Assembly (NCBI GenBank): GCA_947044365.1
Contig: OX345649.1
Location: forward strand, 1,110,430-1,174,429
Length of the DNA stretch: 64,000 nucleotides
Source: Petrosia ficiformis
Taxonomy: Eukaryota; Porifera; Demospongiae; Haplosclerida; Petrosiidae
Direction of reading: 5' to 3'
Positions 23,401-36,000 of this stretch are shown here, piece after piece (the stretch's first letter is position 1; the number at the start of each line of letters is the position of its first letter). Below the pieces are notes generated by a model, which was not told where the DNA came from, made no database searches, and saw nothing but the letters and a program-made list of their open reading frames with translations. The position numbers and the translations under genes are program-made.

Positions 23401-25991
23401 GTTTGAGTGATAAATTCCCCTGCTCATCCTTAATTAGGATGTTTATTATGTTACAAATATCACTATAGTAACTATATACACTTTTATTTCCTATGAAGAA
23501 CGCTCTGACTGTATTGTACTATTTATATATTATTGTACAGATATTGGGAAATATCACGAGTTGGATGCGAAGTGTTGTCACGAGTCTGAAGGACTAATGA
23601 TAATATGCGTATCCAACGAGTGATATTTTCCAGTATCTGTATAATAATTTATTAATCTAATGTAACTAGCTTTTCAAAAAACAATTATCATCATGAAGCA
23701 ATCATGATAAGGAGCTTTTACAAGGTAAAAACCCAGACCAGTGATTTCTTGAGCTACCATCACCTCGGAAGCAAAACATTTCAGTACTGGGCATAATAAA
23801 GCTCTGTATTTCCCAGGTTAATATTACAAATAAACTTACCTCATTCAGGATTTAATACAGTACAATTTTCACCATTAACAAATGCTACAAAGCAAGAGAA
23901 AATCTCTTTCCAGCTGTTATTACTTGATAGCATGTGACTAGTAGTACAATAAAACTTCCGATAATGTGACTTCCAGTACAATAACATCAAATATCGGCAT
24001 AGTGCATGATTTGAATGCCCAATTGAAAATGTGTAGGATTCGTTGTTTCCATGGTACACATATTTGTATTATACTATAGTAACTATACACTATACTACTG
24101 TATATTATAATACAAATAAGTTCTTTATACTGCAATGTAAATACAGTACTATACAGTAAGAACTGTACTGTACACTGTACTGTACTGTACTGTAGTGTAG
24201 TGATTGTGTACACTGTATAGTACTGTATTTACATTGCAGTATACTGTACACTGTACTGTACTGTACTGTACACTGTACTGTACTGTACTGTAGTGTAGTG
24301 ATTGTGTACACTGTATAGTACTGTATTTACATTGCAGTATACTGTACACTGTACTGTACTGTACTGTACACTGTATAGTACTGTATTTACATTGCAGTAT
24401 ACTGTACACTGTACTGTACTGTACTGTACACTGTACTGTACTGTAGTATAGTGATTGTGAATGATTCTTGTATTAAATTTTCACATGTAATTTTTAGAAA
24501 GATAGTTTTTTATGAAACTCATAATCATTTTTCAGTGTCAATTAACACGTGCAAGCAGCAAATCTGCACTAAATGGTTCTATGATGACACTTGAGTCGGA
24601 ACACTTGAGTCATTATTCAAGGAAAACTGGTTTATCAGGAGAATCTGGTCAAACTGGTGAATCAGGTTATGGATCAGGTAATGATGTTATTTTTGATGTA
24701 TCTTGATTTAGATTGTATTGGTAGACAGATTAATGTATTGTTTTAAGTGATAGGGAAAAATCCGTAGTGGTTGGAAAATTTCACTCAATTTACAATAACT
24801 TAAAGTTGACTTTGTACTGTAGAAAATAGTTTAATGTCATAAGGTTAACAATTTATAATGCAATTGAAATTTGACCAGCAAAAAATATGAAAATGTTGAT
24901 CATAAATTATGGGAAGTTTTCAGAGGTCAAAGTGAAATGTCCAGAATTTCAGAACTTTTCTGTATTATTATGTATCTAAATTTGTATTCATCATCTTCTC
25001 ACTTAGGGCATGCACCAAGTATCAATAATCTACCAGTTGCTACAAGCTACTTGCCAGTACCAGGTAAGATCTTCTCTTCCCCATATTATTTTCTAACATT
25101 TGAATACTTCAGTACTCTGTACAATACTAACTGATAAACAGATTGACAGTTCAATATAACTACTGAGGTTGATAATTTGTTTAAAATAATTATAGTTATC
25201 TTTTAAACAAATTGACTGAGGTGAATTTTTTTAAAATATAATTGTCACAGTGGACAAAAAAAATGCTATTGTGGTCGTATCTGAAACTCAACAACCTATT
25301 ATAGTTATTACGTAATGCATATGTGCAAGGATTAAATGACCCATGGTTCAAAAACCTTATCATATATATACCCTGCACTGTTTTGTTTATCACCACAGAA
25401 ACTGTTCTGGATATCTATCCCAAGATTGAGGTTCTGTCCAGCTTCAGTAGTATTACCAGTGGAGAGAAAAGTTTCTTGAGTGTAAGCAAAGGTCAAAAGG
25501 TCAGATGTTTACACACATATGGAGAGTGGGCTTGTGTTGTAGGTGAAGACAACAAAAGTGGATATATACCATCAAATATATTGAAAATGACAAATACAAC
25601 CATCTCGTCCAAACCACTTCCTTACTCACCTTCTAATCAAACAATTTCCGAAGAGAGTATTTCAGTTCTAAGTGTACCGCTTTTGACACCAATGTTTGTT
25701 ATTGTGAGACGAAAAGTTTCACTATCTGAATTAAATATTTCTGCTTCAGTAGCTTCGACAATGTCCTCTGAAATAGAACGACCAGACACACCTCCAATCT
25801 TAGCCCAAATGGAAGCTTTAGAGATAACCCTTTCTAATGATAGAAATAGTGAAGCTGTTGATCCATTTCAAAATGGTCAAGTGATTTCACTAAAGCAAGA
25901 GAGGTCAAAGGAAAATTTTGTCAGGTTCATTGACCAGGTGGATACAAATTCACTACCAAAATCCCTGGCACAAGACCTGTATCAGTATTGA
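20412..25991 (+). CDS. Death-domain and SH3-domain protein (in-frame UGA near the C terminus)
   Basis: Exons 20412-20421, 20507-20857, 21719-23241, 24536-24677, 25007-25063 and 25399-25991 join in phase to 891 residues. Residues about 4-100 form a death domain (SDWYTLGVMLNIPKRRLDII, then WEKLGSALIDTRRHYDQG). A Pro/Ser/Tyr-rich segment follows to about residue 370. Next comes a helical region of about 230 residues, with motifs such as LLESLVDKFVP and HLEHVWQTRPAQHL, that I cannot name. After a Gly/Ser-rich linker there is an SH3-like fold at about 703-755 (GEKSFLSVSKGQKVRC ... GEWACVV ... SGYIPSNIL). An adaptor role in signalling or cell death is inferred from these domains. The reading frame stops at TGA 25989-25991 but stays open for another 97 codons to 26282 (see next entry). 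The start is the ATG of a 10-nt coding exon. Confidence 0.85.
23533..23644. mobile_element. Foldback element in the death-domain gene intron
   Basis: Arms of about 35 bp: TACAGATATTGGGAAATATC and ACGAGTTGGATGCG against CGTATCCAACGAGTG and TTTTCCAGTATCTGTA. Confidence 0.75.
24140..24455 (+). repeat. ACTGT-based satellite with internal palindromes
   Basis: Units mix GTACTGTACACTGTACTGTA with TAGTGATTGTGTACACTG and ATTTACATTGCAGTATACTG; many sub-blocks are self-complementary. Intronic. Confidence 0.88.
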
Positions 25992-26282
25992 GAAGAACCA
26001 GAGAGTGTACCACGTACATCTTTGATAAAAAAATTATGGAACTTCTTTAGTAGAGAGCGAAGAAGAGGTGATTCCGAGAGTGAAATCCGATCTTTAGTTT
26101 CATCAAAGACTCATGTGACCATTGGATCAGAGACAGCAAGCAAGAAATCGTATTCTATTTCAAGAAAGAAAAATTTTCAAGCTGCCATTGTACATGATCT
26201 ATACAATCCAGACACACTCGTTCCTTTAGAACAGGGTATCATTCTGTCACCACAACACAATAGTCAAACTCAGGTTGTATGA
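25992..26282 (+). other. In-frame open extension after the UGA of the death-domain/SH3 gene
   Basis: After TGA 25989-25991 the same frame is open for 96 codons plus a stop. The product is basic and Ser-rich (e.g. KKLWNFFSRERRRGDSESE), with protein-like composition. Possible explanations are a nonsense allele (TGG to TGA needs one base), stop readthrough, an unannotated intron, or a sequencing error. The context TAT TGA GAA is not the classical CTAG readthrough context. Confidence 0.5.
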
Positions 26283-26584
26283 AAATTCTATCTGCAATAC
26301 TTTTTAAAAGATTTTTATAATAGATTACTGTTATTGTATCTCCTTCGATATATATACTTTTGACATTAATTGATTTGAAATGAGTAATATTATTATTGTA
26401 TCAAAAATACACTCCCTAACTAGAAATTATTATTAATACATAAGATGTGAATAACTGAATAACTGAATAACTGAATATGAGGAAAAAAAGAAAAAAAAAA
26501 AGATGTATGGAAGGTCAAACTAACAAACAGTAATGAAACATGTATAAAGGTGCTTTTTTAAAATAGAACATTTCGATCCATTTT
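26283..26584. other. Convergent 3' region between the death-domain gene and HNF1
   Basis: About 300 bp between the two stop codons, A-rich with an ATAACTGA tandem near 26447. It holds both 3' UTRs. Confidence 0.6.
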
Positions 26585-29500
26585 TTAATTGTGCCTGATG
26601 TTAATTGCTGAGGGTTCAACAGAATGAGATATTATTTCCTCCTCTCCTCCTACATTCATTGTGCCAGCTCTAGCTATACCAGAGAGACCCTCCTGAAATA
26701 GTATTAATTAAAGCACGACGTATAAATTTGGCTATAGTTCAGTTAATTATGTTTGTATTGTTACTAACAGCATTGATTCTTTATTAATTGGCTCAAGATG
26801 TATTCCCAATGGCAAACACACTAACCATTTTTGAGCTAATTTGGCCCATGCTTCAAAATGTATCAAAACCTCTGCTGTACACGTACTGTATTTCAATAAT
26901 CACACAAGGTACTATAGTATATATACATGTATACTCATATAGAAACTCAATACTCAACGTGTACTCTACAATGTACCATATCTACTCTAATTAAAAGCTC
27001 AAGCATAATTTACCCAAAAAGTGACTACAAAATAATTTGTACAGGAAATCAATGAAAAATGGTATCCAGGAAGAACTACTATTAATCTCCATAGATACCA
27101 AATTTTGTTGGCTTTGTATGTAAAATATCAGAATAACATGGTATTTCCAATAATTCAAACACTCCATACTACTTTACTTATAGACAAACTGTCGAAGGCT
27201 ATTAAGCCATTAATCACTCACTTACTATGAAATAAATACATTAACATACAAATAATTATACACATATAGTCATAGGGAAATGCAATACGCATACATATAC
27301 ACATACATAATACAGAGCTTATGAGTGATGCAAAGGAGCATTGAACTCCAATATATTTTGCTAATCATCTGTTGTCAAATCACAATTGCCTTATATGGCA
27401 AACCACTGTAAACTGTGTAAGTGATTTAAGTAGATGTGATAAAAACATAAAAGAATAAAATAATAATTAATCAATCGTGTGTCTGACAAGATGTAGTCTG
27501 TATAATCCCCCAATTCTTTCCAGACAGAAATGATACTAGTCAGCAAAGCTCTGTAACAAAAGTGTCAAAGTACTGTGTTGAGTCTACAGGGTGTACGATT
27601 AATAGACAATAATAAAAGCAATATCTCTAATGAAATAAGCACATAATGATTGGTTTGTTATCTGGAGCAAGATTTGAAACCTCCTCCGCTCCTCGTATTC
27701 AAGCTATCTTCTCGAGTTTCTTCTTGGCTTGTAGAGCTTACTAAAATACATTCCAGGCTTACAGTTAGTTTGAAGGTGCCATTTGAAGTATATATTCCAT
27801 CCCAGAAATCTGTGCATTGTTTCTTTTGATGGTAATTTCATCTCTACTAAATGACAAATCTCCATCGGACTGTGGCTTGACTGTTCTTCTGCACGACATT
27901 GTTTTCTTGACTATGACTCTAATAATTGCCCACCCACTTCCCACAAATTGGAATACTTATCTTAAACCCAGCATTTTGACCATATTTGGAGTTTTGCTGA
28001 AAGTGTGATTCATCAACAGAAGGTTACTGCAGTTTGCTCCTTCGCGCCACTTTGCAGTGCTCATAAGCTCCTGATACTACATAGATACGTATGCTATAGT
28101 CACACACATTGCATAAATACATATACCATATACATAACTATATACATACATGTATGTACATGTTTACATACAGTATAAGTATACTAACTTGTGTATTATC
28201 ATTAATGCTTTCTTCATTATCTCCCATATCAGTTTCACCTGCGTTCCCATCTCCTACCTGTATGTATATATGTATGCATGTATGTACATTGTATGTATGT
28301 ATGTATATGTATGTGTGTATGTGTGTATGTATGTATGTATGTATGTATGTATGTATGTATGTCAGAGTTTCTGATATGCATGGGCCAAATTAAACTGTGT
28401 AGTGCCAAATAAGAAGCTCTTTGGGCCAATGGTGTGCCATATAAGTTATCAAAAACACTGATGTGTATTCATGTCATTGTGTATGTATGATTACATGTAC
28501 ATACATGTACATGTATACCTGTAATTGTTTTATTACAGCTTCCAGGTTAATGGCAGTACCTTGAGGCGATTGTAACATTAGACCTTGTGGAAGTTGACCA
28601 ACTAATATTTGACCAAGATTCTGTGCAAAAATTGGTGTGACTGCATTAGACTGTACTTGTAATTGATTAATTAATGATTGTAATTGGGTGGGGCTTAAAG
28701 TCAGTGGTATGGGTGCAGTCAAAGCAACTGGTTCAGTTGTATTCTGATTGGTTGATGTTGTGGGTGTGGTTGTCATGGAGATGTTATTTGATGTCGGTAC
28801 TTCTGGTTGTTGTGGAGTACTGTCCAATGGAGTGTTATCAGAAGTGGGTGTGGTGAAGCTTGTATTAGGTGTCAGTGAAGTCGGAGAGAGAATAGCTAAA
28901 AATAATAAATAGATAATAAATAAATTAGGTAGACAGATGAACAGATTGATGTTATTGAACTGGGACAGGTGGAAATAGCAGATTGATAGATTTAGGAGTC
29001 ATGTGGTAGTTAGTTGACATCGAGAAGCCCCTTGAGATCATGCCTCGATCCTAGGTACCTTGTCCCTTGATCCTAGTGTCTACACACTCTAGGAGTCAGA
29101 GTTTTTGATGCGTTTGGAAGCATAGGCCAAATTGGCTCAACAATGGTTAGTGTGAGCGTCATTGGGAAAACATCTTGACCAAATTAATAAAGATTTAACT
29201 GAGCCATCTGGCCCAAAAGAGAGAACCGTGCAGTGTCAAATAAGAAGTAAGAGCCAATGGTGCACCATAAGCACCACAAAAACACTGCTAGGAGTGGTAG
29301 GGTTAAACTGATTAGAATACTGCATGATCAACCTGAATCCATCAGTCTGTGTTTTCCACTCAAACACAAAATTGTGTATAATGCTACATCATGAAGACTC
29401 ACTCAAACCAGATAGTCCAAACCCTTCTCTAGTTGGGGAAGGTGTCGCAAGTCCTTTTCTACGATTAGTAAACCAAGTGTTGATACGCTGTTCTGTAATA

Positions 29501-32500
29501 CCTTCAGTATCACCAACTGGGCCCTGGGATAAAAGAATGAGTTCATGGAATGATGGAATGGGTATGAGGATATTAACAGACCTGAGCTGGCTCTCCATTA
29601 TTCATAGCCGCTTCGGCTTCATTGCATATACGAGATAATTCCAATCTTTGTTCACGAGTTGGGAACCGATTCTAAAACAAAAGTAGGCATCAAATATTAG
29701 AATAATCTAAAGCTATTGTTTTACTAATTACATCAAAAACTGAACAGCCATAAACACAACTTAGAGATAATGTTTGAAGCTTTGGTTTGTGTGATGTGTG
29801 CGATTGGGAATACACCTTGAGCCAATTTACAAAGACTCTATACTGTTAAGTGACATGACATAATTAAATGCAGTGCCAAATTAGAAGCTCTTTAGGTCAA
29901 TGGTACACCTACCTGTCCTACTCTGTCCTACTCCCCATATACTTCATATACAGTTCAGTATCACATGTCTACTATATTATTTTATTAATTTTCACTGGCT
30001 GTTTCTACACATGCGATTAGTAGTATTGACCTGTAATATACAACACAACTTAATAGATGGGTGTAGCTAGATGAATATCAGATATTAGATTACACACTTT
30101 TTTAAATGCTTCTGAGAGTATTTGAGTAGCAACAGGTGACCATCTCCATCTGGGTCTTCGTCTGTACCCTTCTACCTTGGGACTCTCTAGTACAGCATTA
30201 AGACTCCCATCAGCTGTTAATAGTTCTGAGATAGGATGAATGAAATGATGATGCATGGATGCTGTCCAAGTATACTACTACACAGCAAAACAATTATACA
30301 GTACAATATAGTACAGTAGAATATAGTGCAATATACTACATTACAGTACTGTACGATACTGTTATTAACAGTATCATACAGTACAGTATGGTACAATACA
30401 AGACATTACAGTATGATATACAATACAATACAGTACAGTACAGTACAGTACAGTACAGTACAGTAAAGTATAGTACAATATAGTACAGTACAATACAGTA
30501 CAGTACCAAATATCCAAACATATAACCGTACCATAACGTACAGTACAATAATTACAGAACAGTACAGTACAATACAATAGAGCACCAAATATCCTTATTG
30601 AAAATAGACAAATATATATAAAGAGTGTGTGGATATAGTACAGGACAGTACAGTACGATATATGTAGTACAGTACAATACAGTATGGTACATTGAATACA
30701 GTACAGTACTAAATATCCAATAACTGTACTATACAATAGTATACAGTATAGTATGATACAGTAGAGTACGATATTATTGTACAATAATTATACTACAGTA
30801 CAGTATAGTACATTATAATACAATACAGTACCAAGATAGGTAGACAGATACATGTATACACATGTATATGAAGAGTGTGTGGATGAATAGAAGAGACTAC
30901 AACTTACTTCCAGTTCTTTGTAACTGATCTTGTTCAAACCAATGATATAGTTTAATACGTTTGGCAGGTTTAATGGGGACACCTCTTGTAAAATGTTGAG
31001 ATAAATGGCTTTGATTAATAGCAGTCTTGTCCACTACTTCTCGTTGAGGTATTGAATATTGATGAAGATATTTACGGATCGCTTGAGCAACCAAAGATTG
31101 ATCTCGCCTGTATGAGTAATGTGTACATGTATGTAACAAGGAAGATCGGTATCAGCTAATATTTATTGGCTAATATTGATTATCGGTAAAATTTGATAAT
31201 GGTGCATCTCTAGTACCATCAAGGGCAAAATGTTTAACTTGTGTTCAGTAATGGACACTCGATAAGCATAAGACTCTAAGTTCCCACTAGACAAAATAGG
31301 TAATGTTTACCGGGAGTATCCAAGAGATCACCATGGAAACCACATTTAGTTGGCTTACCAGGAGTATCCAAGAGATCACCATAGAAACCACATTTAGTTG
31401 GCTTCCCATACAACACTACTATTTTGACACAACCAAACCATGACCAGACTGTTCAGAAACTAGGAAGTTTATGTTGCTGTGCATGTGATCTCTTATACAT
31501 GTCTCATATAACAAAAAGAAACGTTTTTAGATTGTCCAGGAGTGCTCCTGGGACTGTAATTCAAAGTTTGAGTTCGGAAAATTGAACACGCTTGGTTTGG
31601 GGTTGTTTCTCTTTGGGAGTCCTGGCACCACCCATAACACTATCAGATTAAGCAATGATAACTATGATGATGACTATGACAACATTTGCGCTAATCTATG
31701 GTTTCCAAACCTCTTCAGTGAATACCAAAAAATTAGAATAATGTACAGTACATGATTAAAAGAAACTATACATATGAATTGAAATTTGAGGTATATGGTA
31801 CAAGAAAGACAATAATATGAAAATAGTGCATGTTGATCATAACAAACTAAAATCATAGAGATGTCAAGATGAACAATGAGATACTTACTGTAATAGTTCT
31901 CTTGCAAAAAGTGATGGAAGTGGGTCATTAGGTAGAGTGAGTATTCTTCTTGAAGACATGTTAGTAACAACGGGCGAACATTGATAGTTCTCTATAGCAG
32001 ACTGCACCACACTCTGTAACTTATTAACTTCACCTAGAAAAAAAAACAACTTGGTATCTACAAAAAAATGATGCAGTTAGCTAAATAAATAATTAAAATG
32101 TATATATATACACCAGCAGTAAGGAGTATATATACCTTAATTATTATTAAACACCATATAACAGGGAAAGATAGATGTAACTGTAATTCGCACATGTACA
32201 TATGCTTGAATACAATTCAGAATTTAAGTGTAATAATTTTTTTAGGATTAATTAAATTTGGTGGTAGTGAAACTGACAAAAGATGTTGCAATTTTAAAAC
32301 AATTATTTATATATATATTCTTTTCTTGCCTTGTAGTTCATTGTCGCCAGTGTCCATTAGCACATCACCTGTTTCCGATACAGGTACATCCGATTCTGAA
32401 ACTGAACGAGCTAGAGTAGCCGCTTGAACAACATGTACTTGCAAGTCCTCTTTTGACCCCTTCTTTCTCTTACCTACTTCCATCATTTTATGTGTTTTCA

Positions 32501-32795
32501 ACTGTTGCTGTCTCTCATATTCTTCATAAACCGCCATGAAATGCTCACGTGTTAGTGAAAAACGCTCTATCAAACTCATTAATACAGAAACGATATTCTC
32601 GGGTCTCAAATTCTCCAAATCTCTCCCTTCCACGGCTGGAGTGTCAACCATAACATCTTCTTCATTTTCCTGCTGTGTTCTGCTCGTTTCTTCTCCGATC
32701 GTGTGCTTCCCTGCAGTCACCAAACCCACAGGTACAGAGGAAGCTCCAGACGTGTTAGAAACACTAACCAGTATGTTATTAGTGCCATGATCCAT
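26585..32795 (-). CDS. HNF1: HNF1-class homeobox transcription factor
   Basis: Minus-strand exons (transcript order): 32795-32330, 32033-31889, 31107-30908, 30261-30098, 29671-29582, 29523-29403, 28895-28519, 28257-28189, 26692-26585; phases close to 579 residues. Exon 3 encodes the POU-like HNF1 DNA-binding domain (IPQREVVDKTAINQSHLSQH, then KPAKRIKLYHWF). Exons 4-6 encode the divergent HNF1-type homeodomain: RRRPRWRWSPVATQIL, a long helix 2-3 insert (NRFPTREQRLELSRICNEAE ... GEPAQ), then ITEQRINTWFTNRRKG. A Thr/Gln/Pro-rich tail follows, as in HNF1 activation regions. I do not see the vertebrate N-terminal dimerisation helix. The first intron uses a GC donor (CAAG|GCAAGA). It should act as a nuclear sequence-specific transcription factor. 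It converges with the death-domain gene, leaving about 300 bp between them. Confidence 0.93.
26757..26880 (-). mobile_element. MITE, CAG(A/T)GTTTTTGATAA family, copy 3 (degenerate)
   Basis: The reverse complement shares TTTGAAGCATGGGCCAAAT and the GCTCAA...GGTTAGTGTG...ATTGGGAATACA block with 177-406. Confidence 0.7.
27640..28065 (-). pseudogene. Possible decayed coding fragment in an HNF1 intron
   Basis: On the minus strand one frame reads protein-like segments (KYGQNAGFKISIPICGKWVG, then NNVVQKNSQATVRWRFVI, then FWDGIYTSNGTFKLTVSLEC) broken by four stops. An overlapping frame reads KPQSDGDLSFSRDEITIKR. I recognise no family. It could be a relic insertion or unrecognised small exons. Confidence 0.3.
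28261..28362 (+). repeat. (TGTA)n microsatellite abutting an HNF1 acceptor
   Basis: On the minus strand it reads (ATAC)n and runs to within a few bases of the acceptor TACAG|GTAGGAG at 28257. Confidence 0.9.
28363..28460 (+). mobile_element. MITE, CAG(A/T)GTTTTTGATAA family, copy 4 (internal deletion)
   Basis: 98 bp from CAGAGTTTCTGATA to TATCAAAAACACTG; both ends present, centre deleted. Flanks ATGTATGT/ATGTGTAT resemble a degraded 8-bp duplication. Confidence 0.8.
29097..29287 (+). mobile_element. MITE, CAG(A/T)GTTTTTGATAA family, copy 5, with target duplication
   Basis: 191 bp with CAGAGTTTTTGAT / ACAAAAACACTG ends, flanked by the perfect 8-bp duplication CTAGGAGT at 29089-29096 and 29288-29295. 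This copy assigns the family to hAT-type elements. Confidence 0.88.
29772..29915 (+). mobile_element. MITE, CAG(A/T)GTTTTTGATAA family, copy 6 (degenerate)
   Basis: Shares ATTGGGAATACACCTTGAGC and AGAAGCTCTTTAGGTCAATG blocks with the other copies; ends are eroded. Confidence 0.65.
30283..30835. repeat. TACAG/TACAA pentamer-like satellite
   Basis: GTACAGTACAGTACA and close variants fill the HNF1 intron between 30261 and 30908; it includes self-complementary GTAC units. Frames across it are artefacts. Confidence 0.9.
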
Positions 32796-33039
32796 CCTTT
32801 CAATGGTAAGAAATTTTAATGAATAGTTTAATAGCACCAACTACAATCTTATTAATTTAAAATGGCGGCGTAGGCACTAACTATTCAATACCGTTAACTA
32901 TCTATTTAAAACATCTGAAATTTTGAAATACACATGTAGTTACAAAAATTAATTCACAATAATTATAATAATTAATAATGTCTGAATGATGATACACTAT
33001 ACAATATGACCAATTATTTAATTAATTAAAATGAATGTT

Positions 33040-36000
33040 TTAATTGGGGAAGAACCATACACTAGAGAAACGAACACGACCAACTTTCTTTGCTGCTAAA
33101 TATATATGCAACATAGCATACACTGAAATGAAGAACAGATATATGTACGTAGGTATCTAAGATGTATATGTAATACATATAATATATAATTTTATATATT
33201 GTATATAATATGTATGCATGTTGTATGTATGTGTGCATGTATGTATGTATGCTTGTATATGTATGTATGTATGAATGTCCATGTATGTATATGTATGTAT
33301 GTATGTACATGTGTGTATATGTATGTATGTATGAATGTACATGTATGTATATGTATGTATGAATGTACATGTATGTATATGTATGTATGTATGTACATGT
33401 ATGTATATGTATGTATGTATGTATGTATGTATATGTATGTATGTAATATTTATGTATGTACATGTATGTATGCAATATGTATATATAATATATGTGTATG
33501 TGTATAATTACACGTGTATGTATGTTGTACTATGGTCATCTTAAATAATGCACCCACTTAAAAGATAAACAAAATATATGAAGAAAAAAATATCACTTTG
33601 ATTGCTTAGTGATGACCTATAATCATTGCTGATGACCTGAGCATGTACATTCATTACCACCATGCCAATTAATTGAGCAAGCCTTCTGAGAAGACACAAC
33701 TTCCTTAACTACATATGCAATGTGGTTGAGATACCAGAATAGTTGTAAACATACACAGGAAAATAATCATCGCATTCCATTGTTTGAATGGTTAAAGGTT
33801 TTTCCATTACACAGTCAACGATATGTATAATAACCACAAAGGTATGTTTCTTGAAACGAGTAAGGTAGATGTGTATATGTATGCATGTATATATGTGTAA
33901 GTATGCATACCTATGTAATTGTGTGTGTAGGTATGCATCCATGTTTGCATGCTGCACAATAAGCCTGCACTACATATGTATTTAATATCTTCATATAATT
34001 ATGTATAACTAGCGAAATGCAATACATAGTGGGAGTGAGCCCAAGGATGTTTACTGTGTGCCTGAAATAGTACACGAGTATAATAGTATGCTATGAAGAT
34101 ACAAAAACAAAGGGAGACAGACCTTCAGCAGTTGTTACAAACAAAGAAAAAATAATAATAGAGAAGGATTCGAAGCAGAGACATTCAGCTCCAAGGCACG
34201 TTGTTAAAAAAAAAGAAAAAAGGTGATAGAGGAGAACTCAAACCAGGGACCTTCAGCTCCAAAGCACACTGTTACAGAAAAGAAAAAAACACCCACCTCA
34301 AAATTACATTAAAAAGATAACTGAGCGAGATTCGAACCAAGAACCCTTATCACCATAATTATAAGCATCCATTCGTTGCACTAAATGAGGCTCGCTCAGG
34401 CTTGCCCCATAATGTATAATTATTATATTATGTATAATCATGTTGAATATATATATTGTTTACCACTGGGTAACAGAAGTATAAATGACACCACGATAAA
34501 AACAAACCCTCTTAAAACATCATTCATACCTATAATTAGAAAAAAAAAAACCATTTTAGAATAAAATCGAAGAACATGTAAAACCCAAAAAGGTCAGGAT
34601 TATAAAATTATAAAGTTCCTATTAGTGTTGTTTTAGTTAACTATAACTATAACCTTTTAATAAGGCATTATGACTTTTACTTAACTAAATTACAGCTCTA
34701 CTGCAATAACTATAACTAACTAAAATGAAAATTGGCCAATAATGGTACTTATAGTTAGTTACCTACCATTTTAGCAAACATTATATCTAAAATTGTGATA
34801 AACTAGACATACTATAATTATAACTAAAAGTGGTCTTTCTTGTAAAACTAAAAAACACTATTATAATATATAATATTGCTTGCCCTATATTACATCATAG
34901 GGGTGTGGAAACAGCAAGTTGACTACCAGACATTTTAATCGGACAATTCAGAAAATATACTACATATATCAGACAATGTCCTGTATGACTGACTGGCTGT
35001 TTCCATACTACTGTTGCAGACTTGGGGTCAAATACTTCGTAATTGTATTTAGTCGTATTTAAATACTTTTGAAAAGTATTTGTAGTTCCAATATAGTGAC
35101 ATGTATTTGACCCCATGTCTACACTGTTAACACAATGATATTTACTGGTATGATAAGCCACTTCAAGTCCAATTCCAGTTATAAAAATACCTATGGAAAT
35201 AAGATAATAAGATCATGTGATACAAACACTGTATATTTTATGTATAACTACTATTATTAAATATGTTGACACTGTTCCTGATATAAAACACTATATGAGT
35301 GCAATTATATACAAGAATAATAAAAAACATTTTTAAAAATGAAAGAGTATGTAGGGATACATATCAAAACCGAAAAAATCACAGGAACAAGATTGGGATA
35401 TTGCCTTGCTTTGGCCAAAAAATTAAATACCACATCCACATAACAACTGTACATAAGTATCACTGTGCCTGTATGTACAACACTATGAGTGTACTACTGT
35501 ATAACTGTATGGACTGTGCCTGTATGTACAACACTATGAGTGTACTACTGTATAACTGTATGGACTGTGCCTGTATGTACAACACTATGAGTGTACTATT
35601 GTATAACTGTATGGACTGTGCCTGTATGTACAACACTATGAGTGTACTATTGTATAACTGTATGGACTGTGCCTGTATGTACAACACTATGAGTGTACTA
35701 CTGTATAACTGTATGGACTGTGCCTGTATGTACAACACTATGAGTGTACTATTGTACAACTGTATGGACTGTGCCTGTATGTACAACACTATGAGTGTAC
35801 TACTGTATAACTGTATGGACTGTGCCTGTACGTACAACACTATGAGTGTACTACTGTTAATACTAAGTACAATGCAGACACTGTATAGATTGTGCCTGTA
35901 TGTATGTTAATAGTACAGAGCTACATGTATAATTAAATTATGTACAAAACCCTGTAAGTGTTCTGTTGTTCTAGCCAAGCAGGAACTAATGTTATTAAAA

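Noticed and set aside
25937..26002. A 66-nt GT-AG intron that would remove the in-frame UGA of the death-domain/SH3 gene
   Set aside because: It keeps phase but lacks a pyrimidine tract and is unlike other introns here; not strong enough to call, though transcripts could revive it.
30259..30784. Several Tyr/Cys-rich frames on both strands
   Set aside because: Translations of the TACAG satellite in an HNF1 intron.
35299..35910. Repeat-encoded frames on both strands (CACMYNTMSVLLYNCMD and its antisense)
   Set aside because: They arise from the 51-bp minisatellite; both strands are open because 51 is a multiple of three.
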